This document shows, piece after piece, positions 16,460-24,718 of a DNA stretch of 32,115 nucleotides. Made by a program: the position numbers and the translations under genes. The notes below the pieces were generated by a model. The model made no database searches and had not been told where the DNA came from. It was given only the letters and a program-made list of their open reading frames with translations. The stretch's first letter is position 1. Each line of letters starts with the position of its first letter. The stretch spans positions 1 through 32,115 of the forward strand of contig JAIQET010000052.1 of NCBI GenBank assembly GCA_020073645.1. Direction: 5' to 3'. The DNA comes from Terriglobia bacterium. GTDB lineage: Bacteria > Acidobacteriota > Terriglobia > Terriglobales > Acidobacteriaceae.

Positions 16460-18871
16460 TCATGCCCGGCGAGGCTGCAGCGTTCCGGTCAACAACCAGG
16501 CCAGAAGATAGGCGACCGCGCCGCAGGCTAGGGTGACGTTCAGGCCAAACTGAATGGCAATCACCATGGCGAGGACAGAGCCCAAGACGCTGGAGGCGGC
16601 ATTCATGGCCCAGGCCCACTCCACCGCGTTCTCGCCGGCTGGGGTCTCCTGGGAAACGGGGAATTCCGGCGCGGGAAGGCTGGCGAGCGCGCGCAGGCCG
16701 GTGGGGAACGGCATTCCCATGGCGAATCCCAGGGGAACGAGCAGCACGCCGCTGACCCCGAGTTTGGCTGCAAAGGGCAAGCCTACCAGCGCGTTCAGAA
16801 GCCCCGGCAGGATGAAGACGTAGAGCAGCAGTGCGGCCACGATCAGCGACAGGGGGAGCCATCCGCGGGTGGTGGGTCCCAACCACTGGCGCGAGGCCAG
16901 GCTGCCGGCGCCGCTCGCAAGCAGGAGCAGGAATACCACCACGGTCAGGGCGTAGGTGGGGTGTCCGAGGAACAGGACAAACCGCTGGATGAAAGCGATC
17001 TCCACCAGGATGTATCCCAGCCCGACAGCGATGAAGTAGAGCAGAGGGACGGCGCGCTCCTGCCGGCGCCCGCCGCGAACCGCCAGCGGGACCACAAGGA
17101 AAACCAGCACCGCCAGCAGGGAAAGAATCAGCACCATTCCGAGTACGGCGACGCCGAGATTTACTTTCCAGTCGATGCCTTGCTGCGCAGACTGCGGGTG
17201 GAGGATCTGGCCGAGCTTGAGAGTGAAGAAAAAGAAGGGCGCATTGTCTTTCACCGGCGCGACGTTGTAGGGATAAGTTTGGGCGAAGGCGTAGGGGTCG
17301 TTGCGCGCAATCAGGTCGGAAAACGGATTATCTCCCGGTTCAGAGGGCAGGTAGAGCGCGACCAACGCCGGGTACGTGCTCAGATGATCCTGAACTGCCT
17401 GCTCTTCTTGCGGGGTGAAAGCGCTCTTCTTGGCCAGCACGACGACCGGGATGCCGTCTTCGTCCAAGTCTCCTTCGGACACGACCATGAAATGACTGGC
17501 GGGATTTTCGACGCCCAGGCGATGCAGGGCTTCCATGGCCACCGACACGACCCGCAGGGCCTCGCGCGGCTGCTGGAATTCCCAGCGAGTGATGGCGATC
17601 ATTCCGTCCGGCTTGAGGTGCTCGAAGTATTCCTGAAAGGCTTCGACGGTATAAAGGCTGTTTTCGCTGAGGGCAAACGCGCCGGCAGCCGTGGAGGCCC
17701 AGGTGTCGACCAGGGTCATTTGCACCACATCAAAGTGCTGCTGAGCGTTGCGGAGGAAAGAGCGCCCGTCAGTGACGTGGATGTGCACTTCAGGGCGTTC
17801 ATACAGGTGGTAAGCGTAGTCGGCGTAGCGGCCACGCATGACGGTGGTGGCAATGATGGGATTGATTTCGATGCCGGTCACGCTGGGGCTGCCGTTGGCC
17901 ACGGCACGGAGCACATCCACCCCGCCGCCGGGACCGATGATGGCGAAATCACCCCGCGGGCGGAGCAGGTTGGCAAGCGCTGGCGGGGCGGACATCAGGT
18001 TCTTCTGCCAAACTGTCCCCTGCCACTGTTTCGGGTCGGCATTCATGATGTAGGTGGAAGCGTCGGCGTCGATGACGATAGCCTTAGCGTCACCTTGGCG
18101 GTCGACCTCGACGCGGGAGATGGCGTTCCAACGCGCGAACTCGACCCAGGAGCGATCGCGCAGCTCTCCCTTGGCGTAGACGATGTCAAACAGCCTTCCC
18201 GAATAGTTGGCAGCAATCAGGAGCAGCAGGAGCGCAGCCCAGATGGCGGCCGCGCGTCGCGCCTTGCCGCCAACCGCCCAGACTGCTCCGGCCGCGGCCA
18301 TGGCCGCGCCGGCGAAGAGCACGGTGTTCGGCCCGCCCAGAAAGTTGAGCAGGGGAACGATTGCGAGGCAAGCCAGCGCGCCTCCGCACAGATCCGCTCC
18401 GTACAACCGGGGGATGTGCGCCGACTCGCGTGCGAACACGATGGAGAATTCCAGACCGGTCACAAAGAACGGCACGGCGGAAGCCAGGTAAATGGCGGTC
18501 AGGCACAGGAAGTTCGCTAGCGAGAACTCCAGGGAAACGGGTGTGCGCAAAACAACGGTCAGGACGGCAACCACCACCAGCGCGTTCAAAGCGCAGAGCC
18601 GGGCGACCAGCGTGCGGGTCTCAAAACGCGCCAGCCAACTCTTGCCCAGGTAAGCAAAGACTCCGCCTGCGCCCAGGCCCAGTAAGGCGATGGATATTGC
18701 CAGGAAGGCAAAGTGATAGAAGAGGACGACAGAAAACAGGCGGGTCAGCGCCAGTTCCAGGAGCAGGGCGGAAAAGCTGGAGAGGGCGATGCCGGCCAAC
18801 AGCGCGCGATCCCGGGCCTTCGCCAAGGCGGGCGCCGAAACTGAGAGGGGCGTGTCACTCATTACGGTCAT
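16460..18871 (-). CDS. membrane-embedded spermidine-synthase-like protein
   Basis: An 803-residue fusion. An N-terminal membrane part has about six to seven hydrophobic helices (~22-225). A cytoplasmic Rossmann domain (~270-470) carries a SAM-type glycine motif (IGPGGGVDVLRAVANG) followed by VTGIEINP. A C-terminal membrane part (~575-800) has about seven more helices. The middle domain is of the spermine/spermidine-synthase type. The expected acidic catalytic segment reads LVDTWAS rather than VDSSDP, so polyamine synthesis is doubtful and another SAM- or dcSAM-linked reaction is possible. The start is ATG 18871, or ATG 18862 three codons in. A TTAAACT -10-like box lies about 25 bp upstream. 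It is monocistronic, in the same orientation as acpS and selA. Confidence 0.82.
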   Translation of the reverse strand: MTVMSDTPLSVSAPALAKARDRALLAGIALSSFSALLLELALTRLFSVVLFYHFAFLAISIALLGLGAGGVFAYLGKSWLARFETRTLVARLCALNALVVVAVLTVVLRTPVSLEFSLANFLCLTAIYLASAVPFFVTGLEFSIVFARESAHIPRLYGADLCGGALACLAIVPLLNFLGGPNTVLFAGAAMAAAGAVWAVGGKARRAAAIWAALLLLLIAANYSGRLFDIVYAKGELRDRSWVEFARWNAISRVEVDRQGDAKAIVIDADASTYIMNADPKQWQGTVWQKNLMSAPPALANLLRPRGDFAIIGPGGGVDVLRAVANGSPSVTGIEINPIIATTVMRGRYADYAYHLYERPEVHIHVTDGRSFLRNAQQHFDVVQMTLVDTWASTAAGAFALSENSLYTVEAFQEYFEHLKPDGMIAITRWEFQQPREALRVVSVAMEALHRLGVENPASHFMVVSEGDLDEDGIPVVVLAKKSAFTPQEEQAVQDHLSTYPALVALYLPSEPGDNPFSDLIARNDPYAFAQTYPYNVAPVKDNAPFFFFTLKLGQILHPQSAQQGIDWKVNLGVAVLGMVLILSLLAVLVFLVVPLAVRGGRRQERAVPLLYFIAVGLGYILVEIAFIQRFVLFLGHPTYALTVVVFLLLLASGAGSLASRQWLGPTTRGWLPLSLIVAALLLYVFILPGLLNALVGLPFAAKLGVSGVLLVPLGFAMGMPFPTGLRALASLPAPEFPVSQETPAGENAVEWAWAMNAASSVLGSVLAMVIAIQFGLNVTLACGAVAYLLAWLLTGTLQPRRA

Positions 18872-18922
18872 TGGCGTTTTCGATTCGGAGGCGACAGTTT
18901 AACAGAAGGGCGGAGACAGCCG

Positions 18923-18944
18923 GAGACGCAGCAAGCTGCGTCTC
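18923..18944. repeat. 10-bp-arm hairpin of the ACAGCCGG...CTAC family
   Basis: GAGACGCAGC-AA-GCTGCGTCTC is a perfect 10-bp inverted repeat, bordered by ACAGCCG on the left and TCTAC on the right. The same borders occur at 24405-24425 and 6844-6870, while the arm sequence differs completely. Confidence 0.7.
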
Positions 18945-18960
18945 TACGGGATCAACGGGA

Positions 18961-19338
18961 TCAGCTTTCAAGGATAACGTGCGCGATGGCTTGCTCGGTG
19001 GTGTGGGAAAGCGAGAGGGCAACGCGCGCAGCGCCGAGCTTGGCGGCAAATTCGGCGGCCTTGCCATGGAAGGCGATGGTCGGGCGGCCTCCGGGCTGGC
19101 GGCGGACCTCGATATCGCGCCAGCGCACCCCGTGGTTCCACCCCGTGCCGAGGGCTTTCATGGCGGCTTCCTTGGCGGCGAAGCGGGCGGCATAGCGTTC
19201 GACGCGATTGGCCTTGGAATCGCAGTAGCGGATTTCCCCCTCGGTATAGATACGCTGCAAGAAGCGGTCGCCAAAGCGCGCGATGGCCTGGGCAACGCGG
19301 GGGACCTCGGCGATGTCGATGCCGGTGCCAACGATCAT
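18961..19338 (-). CDS. acpS: holo-[acyl-carrier-protein] synthase
   Basis: A 125-residue phosphopantetheinyl transferase that moves the 4'-phosphopantetheine arm from CoA to the serine of ACP. The Mg-binding motifs are visible: D8 in VGTGIDIAEVPR and E57 in FAAKEAAMKALGTG. SLSHTTEQAIA near the C-terminus is also typical. The length is normal for the trimeric AcpS type. ATG 19338 is the natural start. It is the partner of the two ACPs at 6542-7138, although it lies elsewhere in the window. It lies 50 nt beyond an inverted-repeat region and about 90 bp before the membrane spermidine-synthase-like gene, so co-transcription with that gene is possible. Confidence 0.96.
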   Translation of the reverse strand: MIVGTGIDIAEVPRVAQAIARFGDRFLQRIYTEGEIRYCDSKANRVERYAARFAAKEAAMKALGTGWNHGVRWRDIEVRRQPGGRPTIAFHGKAAEFAAKLGAARVALSLSHTTEQAIAHVILES

Positions 19339-19344
19339 GGGACC

Positions 19345-19498
19345 ATTGTCAATTGCCGATTGCCAATTGCCAAATTGATTTTGTTTTGGGGAATTTCACC
19401 ACAGAGACACGGAGGCACAGAGAATTCTTAGGTCTTGGTGTTTCGTGTCGAAGCAAGAATCCTCGAGTTCCCGTGCCTCTGTGGCGGATTCAGTTTTG
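19345..19498. repeat. repeat-rich spacer between acpS and selA
   Basis: Tandem ATTGCC(A/G)ATT-type units lie at about 19347-19372. Next is a long imperfect inverted repeat: CCACAGAGACACGGAGGCAC near 19399 and CCGTGCCTCTGTGGCGG near 19470-19486. No gene fits in the spacer. The arms can fold into a hairpin after the selA stop. Confidence 0.6.
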
Positions 19499-20983
19499 CG
19501 CCAACCGCTCGAGTGTCCTCGCCACGAGGTCGTCCTGGTCCGGAAAGACGGTTCGCAGGTCGAGCAGTACACGGCCTTCGTCTACGCGGGCGATGATGGG
19601 CGGATTGGACGCGCGGAGGCGGGCGGCCAGTTCGTCCGCGCTGAGGCCCTTGCAGGTGACAGCTAGCAGCCGCGTGGGCAGGACAGCCGACGGGGCTGCG
19701 CCTCCGCCGATCACCGATTCGCCGTCAATTGCCGTCACAGACAGCTTCGCAGTACCGATTCTTCCGGCGATGGCTTCTGCCCGTTTGCCGACTTCCTCTT
19801 TGGACAGGCGCATCGTGCGCAGTGCAGGGATGGCATCGTGGTCGCGCTTGACATAGGCCAGCAGGGTGGCTTCGAGGGCGGCGTAGGTGAGCTTATCCAC
19901 GCGCAGGGCGCGGAACAGCGAGTTGGCGCGCATGCGGGCGATGAGATCGGCACGTCCGCTGAGCAAACCGGCTTGCGGACCTCCCAACAGCTTGTCGCCG
20001 CTGTAAGTGACTACGTCTACGCCGGCGCGCAGGCTGTCGAGAACACCCGGTTCACCACTCACACCGATGGAGCGCAGGTCGAACAGGGCGCCGCTGCCCA
20101 GGTCTTCCATGAGCGGAACATTGCGCTTGCGCGCCAGGCCGACGAGTTCCTCAACACTCGGCTGCTCCGTGAATCCGGTGATCTGGAAGTTGGAGCGGTG
20201 GACGCGCAGCAGCAGCCGGGTCTTTTCGTTGATGGCGCGTTCGTAGTCGGCGACGCGGGTCCGGTTGGTCGTGCCGACCTCCCGCAGGGTGGCGTTGGAC
20301 TTTGCCATGACCTCCGGGATGCGGAACGAACCGCCGATTTCGACCAACTCTCCGCGCGAGACGATGACCTCGCCGCCTTCGGCCAGAGTGTTGAGCGCGA
20401 GCAGGACGGCGGCGGCATTGTTGTTGACGACGATGGTGGAAATAGGTGCGCTGGGCTGCCTCGCTTCGCTCGGTTGGACCCTTCGGCTTTGCTCAGGGCA
20501 GGCTTGCGAGGCGCCCGTCCCCACACTACCTTCGCTTTCACCCAACAGCTTGCGGAAGAGGCGGTCCACGTGGACATCGCGCTTGCCGCGTGCAGCTTGG
20601 GTAATGTCGAATTCGAGGTTCGAGTAGAGGGTTGCAATTTCCCGCATGTGATCCAATGCCGCGGCCGACAGCGGCGCGCGGCCGAAATTTGTGTGCAGGA
20701 TCACCCCGGTGGCGTTGATGACCGGGCGCAAAGAATAGCTCAGCGCCTGCCGGACCTGGCTTTCGACCACGCTGCCGACTCCCGCCAGAGCAAGATCGAC
20801 GGCCGCGGCGTCAAGCAGGCCACTTGAGATTTCTTCGCGCAGACGGCCGAGGACAACGCGAACGGCGTCGGCCACCGCCACCTGCCCTTCTTTTGCAGAA
20901 AGCGCGGTTAGCTCCGGGGTCCGTAGCAGCTCATCCACCGAGGGAAGCTTGCTGTAGAGATCGGACCTGGACGCGGCTTTCAT
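19490..20983 (-). CDS. selA: L-seryl-tRNA(Sec) selenium transferase with repeat-derived insertion
   Basis: A 497-residue PLP enzyme that converts Ser-tRNA(Sec) to Sec-tRNA(Sec) using selenophosphate. The N-terminal domain (LPSVDELLR), the NNNAAAVLL motif (187-195), EIGGSFRIP and the PLP lysine K331 in YSGDKLLGGPQAG are all present. About 28 residues (~153-180: VGTGASQACPEQSRRV, then a Pro/Ser/Ala tail) interrupt the usual join LLGESEGS-IVVNNN. They are encoded by an intergenic-type repeat (20454-20529). The frame is intact. A CATAAT box ends 8 nt before the ATG, suggesting a leaderless mRNA. Its presence implies that the organism uses selenocysteine; selB, selC and selD are not in the window. 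Confidence 0.95.
   Translation of the reverse strand: MKAASRSDLYSKLPSVDELLRTPELTALSAKEGQVAVADAVRVVLGRLREEISSGLLDAAAVDLALAGVGSVVESQVRQALSYSLRPVINATGVILHTNFGRAPLSAAALDHMREIATLYSNLEFDITQAARGKRDVHVDRLFRKLLGESEGSVGTGASQACPEQSRRVQPSEARQPSAPISTIVVNNNAAAVLLALNTLAEGGEVIVSRGELVEIGGSFRIPEVMAKSNATLREVGTTNRTRVADYERAINEKTRLLLRVHRSNFQITGFTEQPSVEELVGLARKRNVPLMEDLGSGALFDLRSIGVSGEPGVLDSLRAGVDVVTYSGDKLLGGPQAGLLSGRADLIARMRANSLFRALRVDKLTYAALEATLLAYVKRDHDAIPALRTMRLSKEEVGKRAEAIAGRIGTAKLSVTAIDGESVIGGGAAPSAVLPTRLLAVTCKGLSADELAARLRASNPPIIARVDEGRVLLDLRTVFPDQDDLVARTLERLAQN
20454..20529 (-). repeat. palindromic repeat inserted in frame in selA
   Basis: Contains CTCGCTTCGCTCGG, a CCTTCGGCTTTGCTCAGG block and the 21-nt core 20506-20526, which is identical to 23036-23056 in recG. 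The left arm of the core hairpin is degenerate here. The length keeps the reading frame. Confidence 0.8.
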
Positions 20984-20991
20984 GGCGACTG

Positions 20992-20997
20992 ATTATG
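20992..20997 (-). promoter_or_regulatory. -10 box (CATAAT) directly before selA
   Basis: Read on the minus strand, CATAAT ends 8 nt before the selA ATG, the same spacing as at folP. There is no Shine-Dalgarno. No convincing -35. Confidence 0.4.
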
Positions 20998-21028
20998 CCA
21001 CGCCGCACTGTCCGCCGCATCGCCCAGC

Positions 21029-21043
21029 TGGTTGATTCAACCA
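21029..21043. promoter_or_regulatory. 15-bp perfect palindrome in the selA/GGDEF divergent region
   Basis: TGGTTGA-T-TCAACCA is symmetrical around 21036. It lies between the divergent selA and GGDEF genes, 46 bp upstream of the selA start, in a normal position for a regulator site. The binding protein is unknown. Confidence 0.35.
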
Positions 21044-21269
21044 AGACTGGGCCGGGTCTGATTACCTTGGGGAGCGACCGGGAGTCATTAGTGTGCTCTG
21101 CACGCCAGCCGTTATCATACTTTTGACCTTCTTCTCTCTAATGCTCTTGGGAGCTCAGGGTGTGAGCTGTTCCTGGCGCTCTCCCGGAATCGCGGGCCGG
21201 TGGCTCTCCCTCACATGCGGCCAAAGGTCAAAATCCATCGTGTTCGAATCGCAGGACTGAGGAGGAGCT

Positions 21270-22070
21270 TTGGCGCATGATCCTGTCGAGCCAGCCAGCC
21301 TGAAAGAAAAGATGGAGGCGCTTGACCGGCGGGTTTTTCAGCTTTGGAAAACGCTCACCTTCCTGAGCCTGGCGCTCACCGCCGGCCTCGCGATCGTGCT
21401 GCTTCCGGAAATCCTGCGATCGCACGAAAGGAGCCAACCTACACCCCAACTGGTCATCGGGCTGCTGGTACTGGTGACATTGCTCAACATCTACTTGTGG
21501 AAACAACGGGAGTTTCTGCAACAGACCCGCGAGGTCATGTTGCGGGAGCGCACACGCCGCGAACTGGCAGAGGCTCTGGCGGTGATCGATCCGCTCACCG
21601 ATTCTTTCAACCGGCGCTACATGGAAACCGTGGTGGCCAAGGAGGTCAGCCGCGCCGACCGGCTGGGCGCGACCCTGGTGTTCATGATGATTGATGTGGA
21701 TGATTTCCGGTCGGTGAACACGCGTTTCGGCCACCCGGTAGGAGACCGTATCCTTTGCGACGTGGCCGAACTGCTCAAACAAAGCTGCCGTTTGTCCGAT
21801 ACCGTCGTGCGTTACGGCGGCGACGAGTTCCTGGTCCTGCTCAGTGGATCGAGCGAAGCCGACGCACACCGCGTGGTCCAGCGGATTCAAGATCGAGCCA
21901 ATGCGTGGAACCAGAATAACCCCATGGAAGGATATCGCTTGGGCTTGAGCTGTGGACTCGCTCTCTATACCAAAGGCGCAAGGGTCAACGAACTGATTGA
22001 GCAGGCTGATCAGAAGATGTACGAAGCTAAAGCGACGCGGCAAAAGGCCTCCGCCGCGAGCGCCGGCTAG
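21270..22070 (+). CDS. membrane-bound diguanylate cyclase (GGDEF)
   Basis: A 266-residue protein with two TM helices (~28-47 and ~60-78), then a short coiled segment (~80-108) and a GGDEF domain (~105-262). The active-site motif is intact (RYGGDEFL) and an RxxD product-inhibition site (RLSD) lies five residues before it. It should therefore make c-di-GMP from two GTP and be feedback-inhibited. There is no sensor domain beyond the membrane hairpin. The start appears to be TTG 21270 with GGAGGAG just upstream; ATG 21312 is an alternative that keeps both TM helices. It is divergent from selA and convergent with recG. Confidence 0.9.
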   Translation: MAHDPVEPASLKEKMEALDRRVFQLWKTLTFLSLALTAGLAIVLLPEILRSHERSQPTPQLVIGLLVLVTLLNIYLWKQREFLQQTREVMLRERTRRELAEALAVIDPLTDSFNRRYMETVVAKEVSRADRLGATLVFMMIDVDDFRSVNTRFGHPVGDRILCDVAELLKQSCRLSDTVVRYGGDEFLVLLSGSSEADAHRVVQRIQDRANAWNQNNPMEGYRLGLSCGLALYTKGARVNELIEQADQKMYEAKATRQKASAASAG

Positions 22071-22103
22071 CGAGGTATATCCACTCCTGCTCCGTCGGAG
22101 AGC

Positions 22104-24350
22104 CTATCCCACTTCTACTAAGCCGTAGGTCCGCTGCCAGCGGGCGCGCATGTGGCGCAGGGCGTGATTGATCTCTTCTTGTGAGATTTCGGCGGTGGGT
22201 CCGGCCACGACTGCCGCGGCTTCGCGCTTGGCTACCTCCAGCAACTCGCGGTCGCGGATCAGGTGGGCGACCTGGAAGCTGGGCAATCCGGCCTGGCGGG
22301 TACCGAAAAACTCGCCCGGGCCGCGGAGTTCGAGGTCCAACTCCGCAATCTGGAAGCCGTCGGTGGTACGAACCATGGCGTCCAGGCGGCGCTCACCTTC
22401 CTCGGAGACCTTGCCGCCGGTCATGAGGATACAGTAAGACTTGGCGGCGCCACGGCCGATGCGTCCACGAAGCTGGTGGAGCTGGGCCAGCCCGAAGCGC
22501 TCGGCATGCTCGATAACCATGACGGTCGCGTTGGCGACATCTACTCCTACCTCGATCACGGTGGTGGAAACCAGGATGTCGATCTCACCTTTCTGGAACA
22601 GGCGCATGACCTGGTCTTTCAGGTCAGCATCGAGGCGGCCGTGCAGCACGCTCACGCGCAGATCTGGGAAGACGCGCTTGCTCAGCTCCTTGTACATCTT
22701 CATGGCAGCTTTGAGTTCGTTCTCCTCGTTTTCCTCGATGACGGGGTAGACGACGTAGACCTGGTGTCCGGTAGCCACCTGCTTGCGGACGAAGGCCCAG
22801 ACCTCGTCGGAGCGGTCGTCGGAGATGCGGCGAGTGACAATGGGCGTGCGGCCCGGGGGCATTTGGTCGAGGACGCTGATGTCGAGGTCGCCGTAGAGCG
22901 TGAGCGCCAGGGTGCGGGGGATGGGGGTGGCGGTCATGACCAGGACGTCGGGCTCGGCAAAGCCCCCTTCCGAGATACCTAGAGCTGCAGGCGGCATTCT
23001 TGCGATGTCTCGCTCGCTTTGCTCGCTTGGGACGGGCGAGGCGCCCGTCCCCACACGGTCTTCTCTGGATTTCTTCATCAGTTTGAAACGCTGCAGGACT
23101 CCAAAGCGGTGTTGCTCGTCCACGATCACCAGGCCCAGCTTGTCGAATTCGACTTTTTGTTCGATCAGGGCGTGGGTCCCGATGATGAGTTGAGCGTTGC
23201 CGTGGGCAATGTGGCGGCGGATTTCGCGCTTGCGGTCGTCTTCGAGCGATCCGGTAAGCAGCACGATGCGGTAGCCAGCATTCTCCAGAATGCGGCGGGC
23301 GGAGAAATAGTGCTGCTGCGCGAGGATTTCCGTGGGAGCCATGAGCGCGACCTGGTAGCCGTTTTCCATGGCGATGATGGCGGCCTCGAAGGCGACGATG
23401 GTTTTGCCGGAGCCGACGTCCCCCTGGAGCAGACGGCGCATGGGGACAGACTTCTCCATGTCGGAGGCAATCTCTTTGAGCACGCGCTTTTGTGCGGTGG
23501 TGGGATGGAAGGGAAGAATCTTCTTGATGGCTTCGCGCACATGGTCGTCCAGCCGGAAGGCGATACCGGTCTGGGCCTTCTGCTCCCTCCGTTTGAGTTC
23601 GAGGCCGAGTTCGACCAGAAACAGTTCCTCGAAGATCAGACGGATGTGCGCGGGCGTGCGCGAGGATTGCAGGTCTTGCAAACTCTCGCCGGGATCGGGC
23701 CAATGCACTTTCCACAAGGCCTCGCGCGGGGAGATCAGCGCCAGGCGGCGGCGCACGGCGGCAGGGATGGGCTCCGGCAGTTCCGGCGAAAGATTGTCCA
23801 GAGCCGCCCGCAGGATCCGGCGGAACCAGCGCGAGGTCAGCCTCCCCTGGCTGGCCGTTTCGTAGATGGGGACGATGCGGCCGATTTCGAGCGATGCCGC
23901 CACCTTCTGTTCCGTGGCGTCCGCCGAGGCGTCGTCGTTGGTATCGCCGAGCATCTCAAACTGGGGCTGGATGATCTCCAGCTCGCCGTCACGTCCCAGT
24001 TCGACTTTGCCGTAAAGCGCCACCATCTGCCCAGGTTTGAACTTGTCTTTCAGGTAGGCGCCGTGGAACCACAGGCACTTGAGACGCGACCGGCCCTGCC
24101 CGGCGGTCATCTGGAAGATGGGCATGCGGCGGGTCCGGAACAGGCCCGAGTTGCGCACCTCGGCAATGACTGTAGCCATTTCGCCCGGGCGGAGCTCGGA
24201 GATGCCGCGGGGGTTGAGGCGGTCTTCGTAACGGAAAGGCAGATAATGGAGGAGGTCATCCACGGTGTGGATTCCCTTGGCGGCCAGCACTTCGGCCACC
24301 CGGGGGCCGATGCCTTTCACGTACTGGACGGGGGTGGTGAGTTCCAGCAT
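22104..24350 (-). CDS. recG: ATP-dependent DNA helicase RecG, with repeat-derived insertion
   Basis: A 748-residue superfamily 2 helicase that remodels stalled replication forks and branch-migrates Holliday junctions. Parts in order: the N-terminal helix-hairpin region (VKGIGPRVAEVLAAKGI), the OB-type wedge domain (~60-150), Walker A GDVGSGKT with K316, the DEQHRFGV motif II, MTATPIPRTL motif III, HGRL, and RGRIGRGAAKSYC motif VI. About 35 residues (~430-466: VGTGASPVPSEQSERDIARM and onward) lie between motifs II and III. They are encoded by a dispersed palindromic repeat (22965-23060). E. coli RecG has only a short loop there. The frame is intact, so the helicase is probably functional. Confidence 0.96.
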   Translation of the reverse strand: MLELTTPVQYVKGIGPRVAEVLAAKGIHTVDDLLHYLPFRYEDRLNPRGISELRPGEMATVIAEVRNSGLFRTRRMPIFQMTAGQGRSRLKCLWFHGAYLKDKFKPGQMVALYGKVELGRDGELEIIQPQFEMLGDTNDDASADATEQKVAASLEIGRIVPIYETASQGRLTSRWFRRILRAALDNLSPELPEPIPAAVRRRLALISPREALWKVHWPDPGESLQDLQSSRTPAHIRLIFEELFLVELGLELKRREQKAQTGIAFRLDDHVREAIKKILPFHPTTAQKRVLKEIASDMEKSVPMRRLLQGDVGSGKTIVAFEAAIIAMENGYQVALMAPTEILAQQHYFSARRILENAGYRIVLLTGSLEDDRKREIRRHIAHGNAQLIIGTHALIEQKVEFDKLGLVIVDEQHRFGVLQRFKLMKKSREDRVGTGASPVPSEQSERDIARMPPAALGISEGGFAEPDVLVMTATPIPRTLALTLYGDLDISVLDQMPPGRTPIVTRRISDDRSDEVWAFVRKQVATGHQVYVVYPVIEENEENELKAAMKMYKELSKRVFPDLRVSVLHGRLDADLKDQVMRLFQKGEIDILVSTTVIEVGVDVANATVMVIEHAERFGLAQLHQLRGRIGRGAAKSYCILMTGGKVSEEGERRLDAMVRTTDGFQIAELDLELRGPGEFFGTRQAGLPSFQVAHLIRDRELLEVAKREAAAVVAGPTAEISQEEINHALRHMRARWQRTYGLVEVG
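22965..23060 (-). repeat. palindromic repeat inserted in frame in recG
   Basis: Contains CTCGCTCGCTTTGCTCGC and the hairpin GGACGGGCG-AGG-CGCCCGTCC (23030-23050), then CCACAC. The core 23036-23056 is identical to 20506-20526 in selA. The outer limits are approximate. Confidence 0.85.
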
Positions 24351-24382
24351 GGGTAGGAAGTTCGAAGGAATGTTAGCAGAGT

Positions 24383-24422
24383 GGGGGCGACACGCCCCCG
24401 TGACAGCCGGCGGGACGCCGGC
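24383..24422. repeat. double GC hairpin upstream of recG
   Basis: Two perfect 7-bp hairpins with 3-nt loops: GGGGGCG-ACA-CGCCCCC (24383-24399) and GCCGGCG-GGA-CGCCGGC (24406-24422). They are joined by CGTGACA and followed by GCTAC. This is the best copy of the arrangement also seen at 6823-6872. Confidence 0.8.
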
Positions 24423-24436
24423 GCTACGGGTGTCCG

Positions 24437-24652
24437 GTGTCTAAATCAGCTGTGGCCAATTTCGTGCACGCCCTGATCGCCGTTCTGGCGGGAAACGCCG
24501 CCTATTTCCTGGTGATGCCGTGTCTGCCTCTGCCTGCCCGGCACGTGGCGCCCCGCCTCGACCTGGGGCTGGTGGTGGATTTCTGGTTCTGCCTGGTGAT
24601 TCTGGGGATTGTCAAGATGGTGGCTCGGCGGGCGGGGAGGAGCAGGCTCTAG
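24437..24652 (+). CDS. small membrane protein, two TM helices
   Basis: A 71-residue protein with two hydrophobic segments (~9-30 and ~45-62) separated by a Pro/Arg-containing loop (CLPLPARHVAPRLDLGL) and ending in a basic tail (ARRAGRSRL). Codon use resembles that of the neighbouring genes. The start is probably GTG 24437; GTG 24452 is possible. No good ribosome-binding site is seen because the palindromic repeat lies immediately upstream. I do not recognise a named family. It precedes the GAF-GGDEF gene by 66 bp on the same strand. Confidence 0.6.
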   Translation: MSKSAVANFVHALIAVLAGNAAYFLVMPCLPLPARHVAPRLDLGLVVDFWFCLVILGIVKMVARRAGRSRL

Positions 24653-24699
24653 TTCTTTTCGGAACCTTAGTAACCTCGGCAATCGGGTGTGGCAACGCT

Positions 24700-24705
24700 T
24701 AAAAT
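24700..24705 (+). promoter_or_regulatory. -10 box (TAAAAT) before the GAF-GGDEF gene
   Basis: TAAAAT lies 13 nt before ATG 24719, so the transcript would have a leader of about 6 nt. If this promoter is used, GTG 24689 cannot be the start. No clear -35. Confidence 0.3.
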
Positions 24706-24718
24706 CTCTGCGAGCCCC

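Noticed and set aside
16961..18520. 519-codon plus-strand frame opposite the spermidine-synthase-like gene
   Set aside because: Antisense shadow in GC-rich DNA. The minus-strand protein has clear TM helices and a SAM motif; this one has only His/Gly/Asp-rich text.
20454..20529. Frameshift, intron or intein in selA
   Set aside because: The frame is continuous on both sides, there is no intein motif or intron structure, and the segment matches the dispersed repeat.
23019..24356. 445-codon plus-strand frame opposite recG
   Set aside because: Antisense shadow of an unmistakable helicase.
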